DNA from: Anaerolineae bacterium
Lineage (GTDB): Bacteria; Chloroflexota; Anaerolineae; JAAYZQ01
Assembly: GCA_016926595.1 (NCBI GenBank)
Contig: JAFGOG010000063.1
Location: 1-54,781 of the forward strand
Direction: 5' to 3'
Length of the DNA: 54,781 nt
In this document: positions 1 to 8,810 of the stretch, piece after piece
How the letters are laid out: every line of letters starts with the position of its first letter
Numbering within the stretch: the stretch's first letter is position 1
The notes under the pieces: generated by a model
Databases searched by the model: none
Told to the model about the DNA's origin: nothing
The model's input: only the letters and a program-made list of their open reading frames with translations
Translations under genes and position numbers: made by a program

Positions 1-1143
1 GGAGGATTGAAGGGGATTAGCCCGCTTCTGGCCCGCGAGATCGCCTGCCGCGCCGTGGGCCATCCCCGGGCAACTGTGGGCCAGGTGGAGCGCCTGGCCC
101 GGTTGTGCGAGGCGATCTCGGGGTTGCTGGCGCCGCTCGAAACCGGCCAGTGGCAGCCCAGCGTTGTGATCGAGGAGGGCCGGGTGACAGCCTATGCCCC
201 CTATCCGGTCAGCCACCGTGGCCAATCTGAGCCTGTCCAGTCGATGAGCCAGGCTGTCGAGCAGTACACCTCGGCTGTCGCAGACGTCGATCCCTATGCC
301 AGCGCCAGGCGGCCGGTCCGCCAGGCTATCGCCGAGGCGCGCGATCGCCTGAAGCGGCGTCGTGAGGCGTTGGAGCGGCAATTGGGTCAGGCAGACGGGT
401 CTGATCTCCTGCGTGAATGGGGCAAGTGGATCTTGACCTACGCTCACACCATCGCCCCCGGCCAGACCGAGCTCGTGGCCGACACTGGGGATGGCGAGAT
501 GCTGCGCATCCCGCTCGACCCCGACCGGTCGCCAGCAGAAAATGCCCAGGCCTACTTCTCCGGCTACCGCAAGGGCCAGCGGGCAGGCGAGGGAGGTCCC
601 GCTCGCCTGGAAGAGGTGGATCTGGTCCTGCGCGATCTGGAGCAGTTGGAAACCGATCTCGACTTGGCCCCCAGCCGGCCCGAGATCGACGCGGTTCGAG
701 AGGCGTTGGTCGAGGCCGGCTACTTGCGGCCGGGCAAAAGAAAGGTGGCCAAGGCTGCGCCCGGCGGGCCGCTGTCGGTGGCCTCGCCCGACGGGCTCAC
801 CATCCTGGTCGGTCTCAACAGCCGCCAGAACGACGAGGTCACCTTCCGCCGGGCGGAGGGTGACGACTGGTGGTTCCACGCGCACGGCGTGCCGGGTGCC
901 CACGTCGTCGTCCGCGCCGATCGGGGCGATCTGCCGCCGGCCACGATCCGGCGCGCTGCTGAGCTGGCTGCTTACTTTTCCCGGCTGCGCGGCGAGGCCC
1001 AGGCCCAGGTCGATTATACCCTCCGGCGCCATGTCCGCCGCATCCCCGGCGCCGCTCCCGGACTGGTCACCTACAGCCGGGAGCAGACGATCCGCGTTGC
1101 TCCGCGTGGGTTGGACGGGAAACCCTGGATCGGGCTCGCCTAG
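1..1143 (+). CDS. rqcH: RqcH/NFACT-family protein, C-terminal part (5' truncated by window edge)
   Basis: This is the C-terminal two thirds of an NFACT protein (fibronectin-binding protein A / RqcH family). In bacteria RqcH binds stalled 50S subunits carrying peptidyl-tRNA and directs C-terminal alanine tailing. The frame is open from base 1 and begins within the motif GISPLLAREIA, which in full-length homologues lies near residue 200 of about 570, so roughly the first 200 residues are outside the window. A charged helical middle (about residues 105-250) is followed by the NFACT-R RNA-binding domain (about 265-380), seen as GLTILVGLNSRQNDEVTF and WWFHAHGVPGAHVVVRA. The TTG at base 7 is not taken as a start. 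The stop overlaps the stop of the converging methyltransferase gene in a shared CTAG. The family call is firm; the function is by homology. Confidence 0.88.
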   Translation, partial: GGLKGISPLLAREIACRAVGHPRATVGQVERLARLCEAISGLLAPLETGQWQPSVVIEEGRVTAYAPYPVSHRGQSEPVQSMSQAVEQYTSAVADVDPYASARRPVRQAIAEARDRLKRRREALERQLGQADGSDLLREWGKWILTYAHTIAPGQTELVADTGDGEMLRIPLDPDRSPAENAQAYFSGYRKGQRAGEGGPARLEEVDLVLRDLEQLETDLDLAPSRPEIDAVREALVEAGYLRPGKRKVAKAAPGGPLSVASPDGLTILVGLNSRQNDEVTFRRAEGDDWWFHAHGVPGAHVVVRADRGDLPPATIRRAAELAAYFSRLRGEAQAQVDYTLRRHVRRIPGAAPGLVTYSREQTIRVAPRGLDGKPWIGLA

Positions 1144-1937
1144 CGCGAGGGTTCGGTCTCGTCCACTGCCCCGTCCGGTTCCACTTCGGGGACCGTCGCC
1201 TTTCGCGCGATGCAGATCAGCGACGTCCCAACCGGCAAGTTGATCCGGCGCAATACCTGCGCCTCGGTCCACGTAACGGCGCTGAGGAGCGTGTTGAGCA
1301 GCGGCGGCGCCGGCTCCATCTCCACCTGGTACGAATCGTCGTCGAAATGGGGCGATCCTAGCTCGGGTTGCTTGCCCATCACCCGGCGCAGCACTAGCAG
1401 CGCCGCAGCGGGGGGGAACAGGAGAAAGTTGTTATAGGTCATGCGCGTCACCTCAAGGCCGGCGGCGACCAGCTTGCGGCGCAGCTCGGGAGCGCTGTAG
1501 CGCCGGTAATGGCGGTTTAGCTCGTCGTTGTGGCTCCACAGTGCCATCAACGCCGGCGTCGTCACCACCAGGTAGCCGCCTGGCGCGCAGGCCCGATAGC
1601 ACTCGCGCAGCACGGCCATGTCGTCCTGGCAGTGCTCCAGGGTGTCCAATAGCGCGACCAGGTCGAACGAATCTGCGTCGACCGGTAGCGCTTCGGCGTC
1701 GCCTTGGCGCACATCATACCCCCGCTGTTGGGCGATGGCCAGCGGCTTGGGGTTATTGTCCACGCCCAGCACCCGGCCATAGCGCGCCAGGTGATGGATC
1801 ATGTTCCCTGCCCCGCAGCCCACGTCCAGCACACGCTTTTGGCTATCGGGAGCGATGATCCGGTCCAGCATATTCTGTAACGACCAGGTCCGTCCGGCGA
1901 ACCACCAATGTTTGTCTTCTTCGATCATCTTGTCCAT
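1140..1937 (-). CDS. Class I SAM-dependent methyltransferase
   Basis: The protein is about 265 residues and belongs to the Methyltransf_11/UbiE-like class. The SAM-binding glycine motif VLDVGCGAGN is near residue 40, followed by an acidic residue in VLGVDNNP and the post-motif DLVALLDTLEHC. The ATG at 1937 is chosen because GGAG precedes it by 7 bases and the protein then begins MDKMIEEDKHWWFAGR, the usual start of such enzymes. A longer reading would run into the upstream gene. It starts 4 bases after the end of the glycosyltransferase gene upstream, so it is the last gene of a three-gene operon. The substrate cannot be told from sequence. The operon suggests methylation of a sugar or lipid-linked glycan. 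Confidence 0.8.
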   Translation of the reverse strand: MDKMIEEDKHWWFAGRTWSLQNMLDRIIAPDSQKRVLDVGCGAGNMIHHLARYGRVLGVDNNPKPLAIAQQRGYDVRQGDAEALPVDADSFDLVALLDTLEHCQDDMAVLRECYRACAPGGYLVVTTPALMALWSHNDELNRHYRRYSAPELRRKLVAAGLEVTRMTYNNFLLFPPAAALLVLRRVMGKQPELGSPHFDDDSYQVEMEPAPPLLNTLLSAVTWTEAQVLRRINLPVGTSLICIARKATVPEVEPDGAVDETEPSR

Positions 1938-1941
1938 TGTT

Positions 1942-3300
1942 CTACTCCATTTCGCTGCGGGACTCGGCATAGATCTTTTCCAGGCGGGGCACGATGACGG
2001 ACCAATCGTAACGGGACCCAGCAAAGCGCCTGGCCGCCCGGCCTATCCGCTCCCGGCGGTCGGGATCGCCAAGCAGGTCCAGGACGACCGAGGCGAATTC
2101 AGCCGGCGTGTCGGCGATGGCCAATTCCTGGCCAGGCACCAGGTCAAACCCCTCACAGCCCAGCCGTGTTGAGACGATCGCCTTGCCCATTGCCATCGCC
2201 TCCAGAACTTTCAGCCGCGTCCCCCCGCCGATACGCAAGGGCACCACGTACACCCCGGCTGCGGCAATGTACGGCCGTACGTCCTCGACTTGGCCTGTAA
2301 CCACCACCCCCGGATGATCGGCCAATGCCGCCAACCGAGGATGGGGATTCTGGCCGACAACCCAAAAGCGCGAGTCAGGACTTGACAGGCGGAGCAGGGG
2401 CAGCACCTCTTCGACAAACCACAACACGGCGTCGACGTTTGGCCTAAAGTCCATCTTGCCCGTGAAGGCCAGATCGCGAGGGCTTGGCGCCTGTTGCGCG
2501 TCCAAGGCCGGGGACGGCGCTGTGTAGAATACCATGTCCACGCCATTGGGCACCACCACCGGCGACAGGCCAGGCTTCAGCCGGCGGAGCGCTGTTGCGT
2601 CGGTCTCTGACACGGCTACTACCCGGTCGGCCGCCAAGCAGGCGCGGCGCTCATAGCTCCGCAGCCGCTGCCACTGGACGAACGAATAGGCTGCCCCGAT
2701 CCACCGCCGTGGCCGGCGGGCGTCGGTTTCGAACGCTCGTTGCTGTAGGACATATTCGGCGTTGTGCTCGTCGAACACCAGCAGCGGCTGCTGCCGGCCT
2801 GGCGCACGGCTGGCCGCTGCCTGGAACAGGTACTGCGCCAGCTCGATCCCTTCCACCTGCACTACGTCGGGGTCCTCCCGCTCCAGTGTAGCGGCCAGCG
2901 CCGCCCGGAATTGGGTTGACGGCAGGCGCTGGGCCATGTCCGGCAGCCGTGACAGCAACAGGCCGGTCAGCCGCTGGCGCATCGCGCGCTGCGGTGGGCG
3001 GACTATTTGCACGCTCCGGCATAGGCTTTGCAGAGGGGTATCCCGGCTCTGCGCCGGATTGCCAAACGACAGCAGGTGCACTGCATGCCGTTCGGCGAGG
3101 TAGGCGATGAGGTTGTAGTTGCGGATGGTCGTCCCCTGGTGCGGCGGGAAGGGGAACTGGGGTGTCAGCACCAGGATCTTGAGGGCCGTGGGACCGGCCC
3201 TGAGATCGGCATCCCTGGCCTGGGTGCGTACATCCCTTTCTCCCTCTTGCAGGAGGGTAGGGGAAGCGTCGGCTTGCTGAACGGCAGCGTTGCGCGTCAT
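1942..3300 (-). CDS. Glycosyltransferase, GT4-like (GT-B fold)
   Basis: A 452-residue GT-B glycosyltransferase. After a non-conserved N-terminal stretch of about 38 residues the Rossmann core starts with LKILVLTPQFPFPPHQGT, the glycine-rich acceptor-domain start. The donor domain follows with VVPNGVD and, near residue 365, the E-x7-E type region GGGTRLKVLEAMAMGKAIV. It resembles the exosortase/sugar-transfer-associated GT group. Part of the N-terminal extension (SPTLLQEGERD) is encoded by a short repeat of the kind seen in linkers of other genes here, so the true start could be different, but I see no good internal start codon. It lies between another glycosyltransferase and a methyltransferase, which suggests surface polysaccharide or glycolipid synthesis. 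The sugar donor and acceptor are unknown. Confidence 0.82.
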   Translation of the reverse strand: MTRNAAVQQADASPTLLQEGERDVRTQARDADLRAGPTALKILVLTPQFPFPPHQGTTIRNYNLIAYLAERHAVHLLSFGNPAQSRDTPLQSLCRSVQIVRPPQRAMRQRLTGLLLSRLPDMAQRLPSTQFRAALAATLEREDPDVVQVEGIELAQYLFQAAASRAPGRQQPLLVFDEHNAEYVLQQRAFETDARRPRRWIGAAYSFVQWQRLRSYERRACLAADRVVAVSETDATALRRLKPGLSPVVVPNGVDMVFYTAPSPALDAQQAPSPRDLAFTGKMDFRPNVDAVLWFVEEVLPLLRLSSPDSRFWVVGQNPHPRLAALADHPGVVVTGQVEDVRPYIAAAGVYVVPLRIGGGTRLKVLEAMAMGKAIVSTRLGCEGFDLVPGQELAIADTPAEFASVVLDLLGDPDRRERIGRAARRFAGSRYDWSVIVPRLEKIYAESRSEME

Positions 3301-3309
3301 TAGTTCAGG

Positions 3310-4419
3310 CTAGTTCATCACGACTTGGCGGTAGATTTCCAACGTCTCCTGGGCGGCTCGTGTCCAGGAAAAACGCTCGGCTTGGCGCAGCCCTTTGGCC
3401 CGCATCTCCTGGTTGAGCCCTTGGTCGGTGAGCACGCGCCACATCGCCACGGTCAATTCGTCCCCGTCGTTGGGGTCGATCAATAAGGCGGCATCGCCCA
3501 CCACCTCCGGCAACGACGCGACGTTGGACGCCACGACCGGCAGGCCGCAGGACATCGCTTCTAGAGGTGGCAGGCCAAAGCCTTCGTAAAAGGCCGGGTG
3601 AGCCAGCAGCTCGGCGACGTTGTACAGGTTCAGCAGGTCCTCGCTCGGTACCTGGCCTATCATGTGGACCTGGCTGTCAAGGTGCAGCTCCCCGATCAAA
3701 TTGTACACGTCCTCGAAGAGCCAGCCTCTGCCGCCGGCTAGCACCAACTGCACGTCCTGCTGGTAAGACTCGCGGAGCTTGCGGAAGGCCAGCAGCAAGG
3801 TTGGCACGTTTTTTCGGGGCTCGATGGTGCTGACAAATAGGATAAAAGGGCCGCTCACGCCGTACCGGTCGCGGACCCGCTGCCGGGCCTGATCCCGGTC
3901 GATAGGGCGAAAGATCGGGTTGGTCGCTTCGTACACGACTGTGATCTTGTCCTCTGGCACGCCCAGGTGATTGATCGTGTCGCGCTTGGTAGAGTTTGAC
4001 ACGGCGATGATATGGTCGGTCCAACACACCGCCTGGTCGATATGTCCGTAGTAACGGGCGCTCTCCCGGGTCAAAAAATGGGGATAGAGCAGGAAGGCGA
4101 GGTCGTGGACGGTAATGACCGATTTACAGCTTGGGCGGTGGGGTGGAATAAAGTCGGGGCTGTGCAGCACATCCAGTCCCAGCCGCATCAGCTCCACGTT
4201 CAACGACAGGCGCTCAAAGCGGTGGTGGCTGGGCGTCCACAGCGAAACTCGCCGAAAGTTCGGCTGCTGAAGGATCGTCGTGTCATCTTTGCGGCTCTGC
4301 AGTATGACATACTCGTTCTCCTGATCGATCTGAGCCAGGCCGTTGATCAGATGCAGGATATACTGGCCAATTCCAGCCTGGCTGTAGTACACCAGGCGAG
4401 CGTCAATTCCAATACGCAT
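3310..4419 (-). CDS. Glycosyltransferase family 4 (mannosyltransferase-like)
   Basis: The protein has 369 residues, normal for GT4. It begins MRIGIDARLVYYSQAGIGQY, the typical N-terminus of RfaB/MtfB-like mannosyltransferases. The C-terminal donor domain contains FILFVSTIEPRKN and HPAFYEGFGLPPLEAMSCG, which carries the E-x7-E catalytic signature, followed by PVVASNVASLPEVVGDAALL. The ATG is preceded by GTGGAG at a 6-base spacing. It is the first gene of the operon read from the promoter at 4509-4537, with a terminator-like hairpin in the leader. The next gene begins 9 bases downstream. The exact sugar transferred cannot be told. Confidence 0.88.
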   Translation of the reverse strand: MRIGIDARLVYYSQAGIGQYILHLINGLAQIDQENEYVILQSRKDDTTILQQPNFRRVSLWTPSHHRFERLSLNVELMRLGLDVLHSPDFIPPHRPSCKSVITVHDLAFLLYPHFLTRESARYYGHIDQAVCWTDHIIAVSNSTKRDTINHLGVPEDKITVVYEATNPIFRPIDRDQARQRVRDRYGVSGPFILFVSTIEPRKNVPTLLLAFRKLRESYQQDVQLVLAGGRGWLFEDVYNLIGELHLDSQVHMIGQVPSEDLLNLYNVAELLAHPAFYEGFGLPPLEAMSCGLPVVASNVASLPEVVGDAALLIDPNDGDELTVAMWRVLTDQGLNQEMRAKGLRQAERFSWTRAAQETLEIYRQVVMN

Positions 4420-4453
4420 GGTGGCTCCACTTCAAGGTTGGCTGCTGAAAGCG

Positions 4454-4487
4454 AAAACCCCCCACTTCCTACCCTGGAGATGGGGGG
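4454..4487 (-). terminator. Terminator-like hairpin in the glycosyltransferase leader
   Basis: On the minus strand a seven-base stem (CCCCCCA at 4481-4487 read in reverse, TGGGGGG at 4458-4464) closes a loop of about 16 bases and is followed directly by TTTTCGCTTT. It lies between the promoter at 4509-4537 and the ATG at 4419, so it would act inside the leader as an attenuator, not at the end of a transcript. No small-molecule aptamer is recognised here. Confidence 0.5.
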
Positions 4488-4508
4488 CGTCTTCGACCCG
4501 CTCAGACT

Positions 4509-4537
4509 ATCATACCATCTTATCCCGGGACCGTCAA
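4509..4537 (-). promoter_or_regulatory. Sigma-70-type promoter of the glycosyltransferase operon
   Basis: On the minus strand TTGACG (4537-4532) and TATGAT (4514-4509) are separated by exactly 17 bases. Transcription would start near 4502, about 80 bases before the glycosyltransferase ATG. Confidence 0.65.
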
Positions 4538-4569
4538 ATCAAACCCCGTCGATTTCCGCTCTTTTGGGA

Positions 4570-5097
4570 TCAAGTCAACATCGCGCCTTCCATGACCAGC
4601 AGTTGGCGCTTCATCTCCAATCCGCCGCCATAGCCGGTCAGGCTTTGGTCGCTGCCCAGTACGCGGTGGCAGGGCACAAACACCGGCCAGGGGTTGCGGG
4701 CCATCGCCTGGCCTACGGCCCGCGCAGCGCGGGGTGAGCCGGCTTCGCGGGCGATCTGCCCATAGGTGCGGGTTTCTCCCCGGGGAATAGCGCGGCAGAT
4801 GGCCCACACACGCCGCTGAAAGGGGGTGCCGATCTCTGGATCGAGCGGCTCGTCAAAGGTCACCGCCTCCCCGTCAAAGTAGCGGCGTAGCCTGTCGGCT
4901 AGGGTGATGATGTCCAGGGTGGGTGGCGGCGGTGGGGCCGCATCGCCGCCGCTCGGCAGTTTGTCGAGCGCCTCTGCCTTGGTCGGCTGGGGCAGAGTCA
5001 CCTTCACCAGGCCCCGCTCCGACCAGGCAATGCCCAGCCAGCCCATAGCCGTCTTGGCTGCAGTGACGCCGGTTCGGATCTTGCCTCGTGAGCCCAT
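4570..5097 (-). CDS. ogt: Methylated-DNA--protein-cysteine S-methyltransferase (first copy)
   Basis: A 175-residue O6-alkylguanine-DNA alkyltransferase, which moves an alkyl group from guanine O6 to its own cysteine in a one-shot reaction. The active-site motif VPCHRVLGSD places the acceptor cysteine at residue 143. The helix-turn-helix region TYGQIAREAGSPRAARAVG (arginine finger and asparagine hinge region) precedes it, and GYGGGLEMKRQLL follows. The length is normal. GGAGGGG precedes the ATG. It begins 28 bases after the ECF S-component gene, so it is probably the last gene of the cobalamin-riboswitch operon. A second, different copy lies at 17448-18023. Confidence 0.93.
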   Translation of the reverse strand: MGSRGKIRTGVTAAKTAMGWLGIAWSERGLVKVTLPQPTKAEALDKLPSGGDAAPPPPPTLDIITLADRLRRYFDGEAVTFDEPLDPEIGTPFQRRVWAICRAIPRGETRTYGQIAREAGSPRAARAVGQAMARNPWPVFVPCHRVLGSDQSLTGYGGGLEMKRQLLVMEGAMLT

Positions 5098-5124
5098 GCA
5101 ATTCCCCTCCTTGCCGTCGGCCCG

Positions 5125-5973
5125 TCAGCTCGCGCCGACCTGGAAATAAAACCGCTGCTGGAACCGCCGCAGCAGGCGCAGGACCGGACCGGCGAACAGA
5201 AAAAGCAGGACCAGGTTGCCGCCGGCCCGCATGGCGTCCCACCACAATGACGTGACGGCGTAAAAAGCAGCATACCGCTTTAGCGTCTCCGCCAGGCCCA
5301 CTCCGGGCTGCCAGTAGAGCTCCGATCCGCCCGGCGGCGCCAGGTAGGGCCAGAACCAGATGTTCATCAGCGCGCCAAAGGCAAACCCCCACACCAGTCC
5401 CCACACCGCCAGCATCGCCGTTTCGGCCCGAGGGTGGTGTGCCAGGCGGGGCAGCCAGCCTGACAGCAGGCCCACCCAACCGGCGGCGAACATCTGGTAG
5501 GGCAGCCACGGTCCAACCCCAAAGCCGATGAACGCCGACACGCCCAGCGAAAAGACTCCAAGCAAAAAGCCAAAGGTCGGACCATAGGCATAGCCGCACA
5601 GGATCGGCAGGAGCAGGACGAGGGTGAACCCGGCCGGTCCGGGCACCCCTCGCAGCACGGCGTTTGCTGCCGTCAGAACGCCGAGCACGGCGATCAGCTT
5701 GCTGTTCATGATGCCGCTCGACAGGCTGCTCAACGCTGCGGCTAGGCATAGGATGACCAGTAGGGCGAAAATGAGGGGCGCGTCCTGGGTATGGGCCAGC
5801 TTTCCGAACGAGCTGTCCTGCTGCGGCGTGACAAAGGGAAAAAGAAACGAACTCAAGCCAATCAAGCTGGCCACGGCCAGGATGAAGCTATTCAGCAGAC
5901 TCGAGAAGCCCAGTCTCGCAGCTAGGCCGGTTTTCCGGGTCTCCCCTTGGATCACCGTACGCCCCGTTTCCAC
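5125..5973 (-). CDS. ECF transporter S component, candidate cobalamin-specific (CbrT-like)
   Basis: A 282-residue integral membrane protein with at least six hydrophobic segments and no nucleotide-binding motif. The core NAVLRGVPGPAGFTLVLL, GYAYGPTFGFLLG and GVGPWLPYQMFAAGWVGLL is characteristic of S (substrate-binding) subunits of energy-coupling factor transporters, in which the S unit captures the vitamin and docks on EcfT. It lies 26 bases after the fused EcfA gene and follows EcfT, so the complete ECF transporter is encoded here. The cobalamin riboswitch at the operon head suggests vitamin B12 or a precursor as substrate. That is context, not a recognised binding site. The start is uncertain: the GTG at 5973 is used and a GTG further in is possible. 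Confidence 0.8.
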   Translation of the reverse strand: METGRTVIQGETRKTGLAARLGFSSLLNSFILAVASLIGLSSFLFPFVTPQQDSSFGKLAHTQDAPLIFALLVILCLAAALSSLSSGIMNSKLIAVLGVLTAANAVLRGVPGPAGFTLVLLLPILCGYAYGPTFGFLLGVFSLGVSAFIGFGVGPWLPYQMFAAGWVGLLSGWLPRLAHHPRAETAMLAVWGLVWGFAFGALMNIWFWPYLAPPGGSELYWQPGVGLAETLKRYAAFYAVTSLWWDAMRAGGNLVLLFLFAGPVLRLLRRFQQRFYFQVGAS

Positions 5974-5999
5974 AGCAAGGTATCAGTCACCTGGCGCCC

Positions 6000-7703
6000 T
6001 CAATTCAAGGTCCCGGTTTCCCATGCTGGGATTATATCACTATTTGGAGGCGGGTGCAACCTCAGCACATCTTCCACTGTCAGCAGGGCCGGGTCGCGGA
6101 ACAGCTTGTTGATCTGCGACGAAAAGATCAGCGACTCGCTCATCACCTGGCGGGCCGGGCCGTCGACCACGACCTGCCCGTCGCTCAGCAGCACCACCCG
6201 GTCGGCGCAACGTGCGGCGAGCTCCACGTCGTGTGTAGACATGATAATTGTGCGCCCTCGCGCCTTTTCCGCTTCCAGGAAGGCGACCAGCGCCTCCTTT
6301 TGCTGATAGTCCAGCCCTCGCGTCGGCTCGTCCAGCAGCAAAATCTGTGGCTCGGCGGCCAGGATGGCGGCCACGGCAACCCGCTGCCGCTCCCCTACGC
6401 TCAAGTCGCGTGGGTAGCGGCTGGCGTGGGCAGCCAGCCCCAGGTGTTCCAGCAGGACAGTATCGTCAACCTGTAGCAGCCCGTGGTTGCGCCGGGTGAA
6501 GGCTATCTCTTCACGAACCGTGTCGCTAAAGAGCAGCGCGTTGGGGTTCTGCGGCACGTAACCTACCACCCGGATGATCTCGTCGATCGCTGCCTGTCGT
6601 GTGTCCAGCGCGGCCGGTGATCGCGCGCTCAAAATCCGCACCCGGCCCAGGTTCGGCTTGAGCAGGCCGACCAGGTGCATGAGCAGGGTCGTTTTGCCCG
6701 CCCCGTTGCGGCCCATCACCGCTACGAATTCGCCCTGCCCAACCTCGAGCGACACATCGCTCAGCGCCCGGTGTCCATTGTACGAAAAGCTCAGCCCTTC
6801 CACCGAAATGACAGGCGCCCTCCGCACGTTGGTGGATGTTGGGACGGAAACTTGCGTACCTGCCCCTTGCTCTTCTGCCCCTCTGCTCCTCTGCTCCCGA
6901 GCCCCTTGCTGCTTGACAAACTGGCGCCCTTCTTTGATCGTCAGCGGCAGCGGCGACCAGCCGAGCGCTTTGGCCAGTGTGACCAACGGGGGAGTGAGGC
7001 TCACCTGGCCCAGCACGGTGCGCGGATCGCCCACGATGGGGGGCTGGCCGTCGCCGGGCAGGTACAAAATCCGGTCTATGTGCTGTATCACCCGCTCCAG
7101 GCGGTGTTCCGACAGGATCACTGTAAGGCCCAAGTCCTGGTTAAGCTTGACTAGGCCATCGAGTACCTCCTCCGCGGCCTGGGGATCGAGCTGTGAAGTG
7201 GGTTCGTCTAGGACCAGGATACGCGGCTGGAGTGTCATGACCGCCGCGATCGCCACCCGCTGCCGCTCGCCGCCCGACAGCGTGTTGACGGAACGGCTGC
7301 GCAGGTGAGCGATGCCGAGCTGATCCAGTGCCTCTTCAACCCGTTTGCGCATCAGCAGCGGATCGATCGCCGCGTTCTCCAGGGCAAAGGCGATCTCGTC
7401 CTCAACCTTGTCTACGATGAACTGGGCTTCGGGGTCCTGGAACACAAACCCGACAGCATCGGCCATGCCCCGCGGGCCGAGCGCTATCGGATCGCGGCCC
7501 GCCACCTGCACCCGGCCGTTGATGGTCCCTCCATAAAAGTGGGGTACCAGCCCGTTCAGGCAGCGAAGCAGGGTCGATTTGCCCGAGCCGGATGGCCCCA
7601 TCACCAACAGAAACTCCCCCTCTTCGACGTCGAACGACAGCTCCTGCAGGACAGGCGCCTGGGTGCCGGGATAACGATAGGTCACACGGTCAAAGCTGAT
7701 CAT
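6000..7703 (-). CDS. ecfA: ECF transporter ATPase, two ABC domains fused in one chain
   Basis: The 567-residue protein contains both ECF ATPase halves, which are usually two genes (ecfA1/ecfA2). The first domain has Walker A GPSGSGKST near residue 38, signature LSGGERQRV near 145 and Walker B ILVLDEPTS. The second has Walker A GRNGAGKTT near residue 330, signature LSVGERQRV near 440 and Walker B ILLLDEPTRGLD. The linker (about residues 266-290) is low-complexity (REQRSRGAEEQGAGTQ), encoded by a GAGCAGAGG-type repeat. The second signature has V in place of the usual G (LSVGE). The start overlaps the EcfT stop in ATGA, indicating translational coupling. It powers the S component encoded next. 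Confidence 0.93.
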   Translation of the reverse strand: MISFDRVTYRYPGTQAPVLQELSFDVEEGEFLLVMGPSGSGKSTLLRCLNGLVPHFYGGTINGRVQVAGRDPIALGPRGMADAVGFVFQDPEAQFIVDKVEDEIAFALENAAIDPLLMRKRVEEALDQLGIAHLRSRSVNTLSGGERQRVAIAAVMTLQPRILVLDEPTSQLDPQAAEEVLDGLVKLNQDLGLTVILSEHRLERVIQHIDRILYLPGDGQPPIVGDPRTVLGQVSLTPPLVTLAKALGWSPLPLTIKEGRQFVKQQGAREQRSRGAEEQGAGTQVSVPTSTNVRRAPVISVEGLSFSYNGHRALSDVSLEVGQGEFVAVMGRNGAGKTTLLMHLVGLLKPNLGRVRILSARSPAALDTRQAAIDEIIRVVGYVPQNPNALLFSDTVREEIAFTRRNHGLLQVDDTVLLEHLGLAAHASRYPRDLSVGERQRVAVAAILAAEPQILLLDEPTRGLDYQQKEALVAFLEAEKARGRTIIMSTHDVELAARCADRVVLLSDGQVVVDGPARQVMSESLIFSSQINKLFRDPALLTVEDVLRLHPPPNSDIIPAWETGTLN

Positions 7704-8788
7704 TGCTGTATTCCATCTGATTCAGTGGCTCGCTCATTTTTCGATGCGCTGACCTGCCGAGTTGCGGCCGGCAGTGCTAAAAGCAGAACGGCTGCCCCGA
7801 CGTACGGGTTGAACGGCGGCAGCAGTGAGTTGGGCGGATATGGGCTGTACGCCAGTGTTTGCGGGGCGGCTAGCTTGCCGGCGATGACGGTCGCAAGGAC
7901 GATCGCGCAGGCGATCGCCACCGCGGTGTCGTGGCCCTGCCAGTGGGTGCGGCGGTAACGGGTGCGCCGCACCTGCCGGCCCTGCCACCACAGAACCATT
8001 CCCATCCCCCCTCCGCTCAGGATGAGCAGCCCCCAGCCCCAGGCGCTTCCCCCAGGCGCGAAGGTAAGCAGGAACAGGCCGGTCAGCAGCCCCAAGAGCG
8101 TGGCCAACAGGCCCATCTGCGTCACTATGATGCGCAGGCGGGCCGATTCCTTGGAACCTGGGTTTAGCACCGTGGCAAAGCCACGCGCCTCCATCGTCTC
8201 GGCTAGCTGGATCGCCCGTTCCAGGCTGGTCGCCAGTAGCGGCATGACCAGTGGCAGCAGGTCGCGGATGCCCCGGAAACGATGGCCGCGTATCCGCTGC
8301 GCCTGGCGGATCTCCGCCGCGCTGAGAACCATCTGCGGCACAAAGGTGATGGCGATCGAGACAACAGTGCCGACCTGCAAGGCAAAGGCAGGCGTCGCTC
8401 GCAGCAGTTGATAGTGGTCTACTACGGCGTTAAAGGTCGCAAACACGGCCAGGATGGTCAGCAGTCCAAGGCCGTTGACCGCCCCGGCGATGGCTGCCTC
8501 CAGTGTAATCGGCCCGCCGACGATCGGCCAGGTTTCCGGCAGGCGAAACAGAACCAGCGTCCCAAAGTGGCTCGACAGGGCGTTGAATGCCACGGCCACG
8601 GCCACGAACAGGACGCCGATCTTCACGAACGTGCCCCAACTGCGGCCGGTAGGTGATGCCCGTCCAAGGCCCAAGTACACGATCCAGCTCGCTCCCACGA
8701 TCAGGACCAGGTATAGCGGATTGTGCAGGGTAAAGGCCGGCACAGCCGCCGCGACGAGCCAGAGCACCGAGGTCAGCGTGTGAAACAT
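7700..8788 (-). CDS. ecfT: ECF transporter transmembrane coupling subunit EcfT
   Basis: A 362-residue membrane protein of the CbiQ/EcfT family, which joins the S component to the ATPases. Hydrophobic segments lie at about residues 5-45, 55-75, 100-125, 140-160 and 225-265, with a further one near the C-terminus. The cytoplasmic coupling helix carries the family motif SLERAIQLAETMEARGF with the Ala-Arg-Gly ATPase contact. It is longer than most EcfT proteins (about 260) because of an extra hydrophobic C-terminal region. The stop overlaps the EcfA start (ATGA). It starts 22 bases after the DUF4430 gene in the same operon. Confidence 0.92.
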   Translation of the reverse strand: MFHTLTSVLWLVAAAVPAFTLHNPLYLVLIVGASWIVYLGLGRASPTGRSWGTFVKIGVLFVAVAVAFNALSSHFGTLVLFRLPETWPIVGGPITLEAAIAGAVNGLGLLTILAVFATFNAVVDHYQLLRATPAFALQVGTVVSIAITFVPQMVLSAAEIRQAQRIRGHRFRGIRDLLPLVMPLLATSLERAIQLAETMEARGFATVLNPGSKESARLRIIVTQMGLLATLLGLLTGLFLLTFAPGGSAWGWGLLILSGGGMGMVLWWQGRQVRRTRYRRTHWQGHDTAVAIACAIVLATVIAGKLAAPQTLAYSPYPPNSLLPPFNPYVGAAVLLLALPAATRQVSASKNERATESDGIQQ

Positions 8789-8810
8789 GCGACAATAACC
8801 GTTACCAGGC

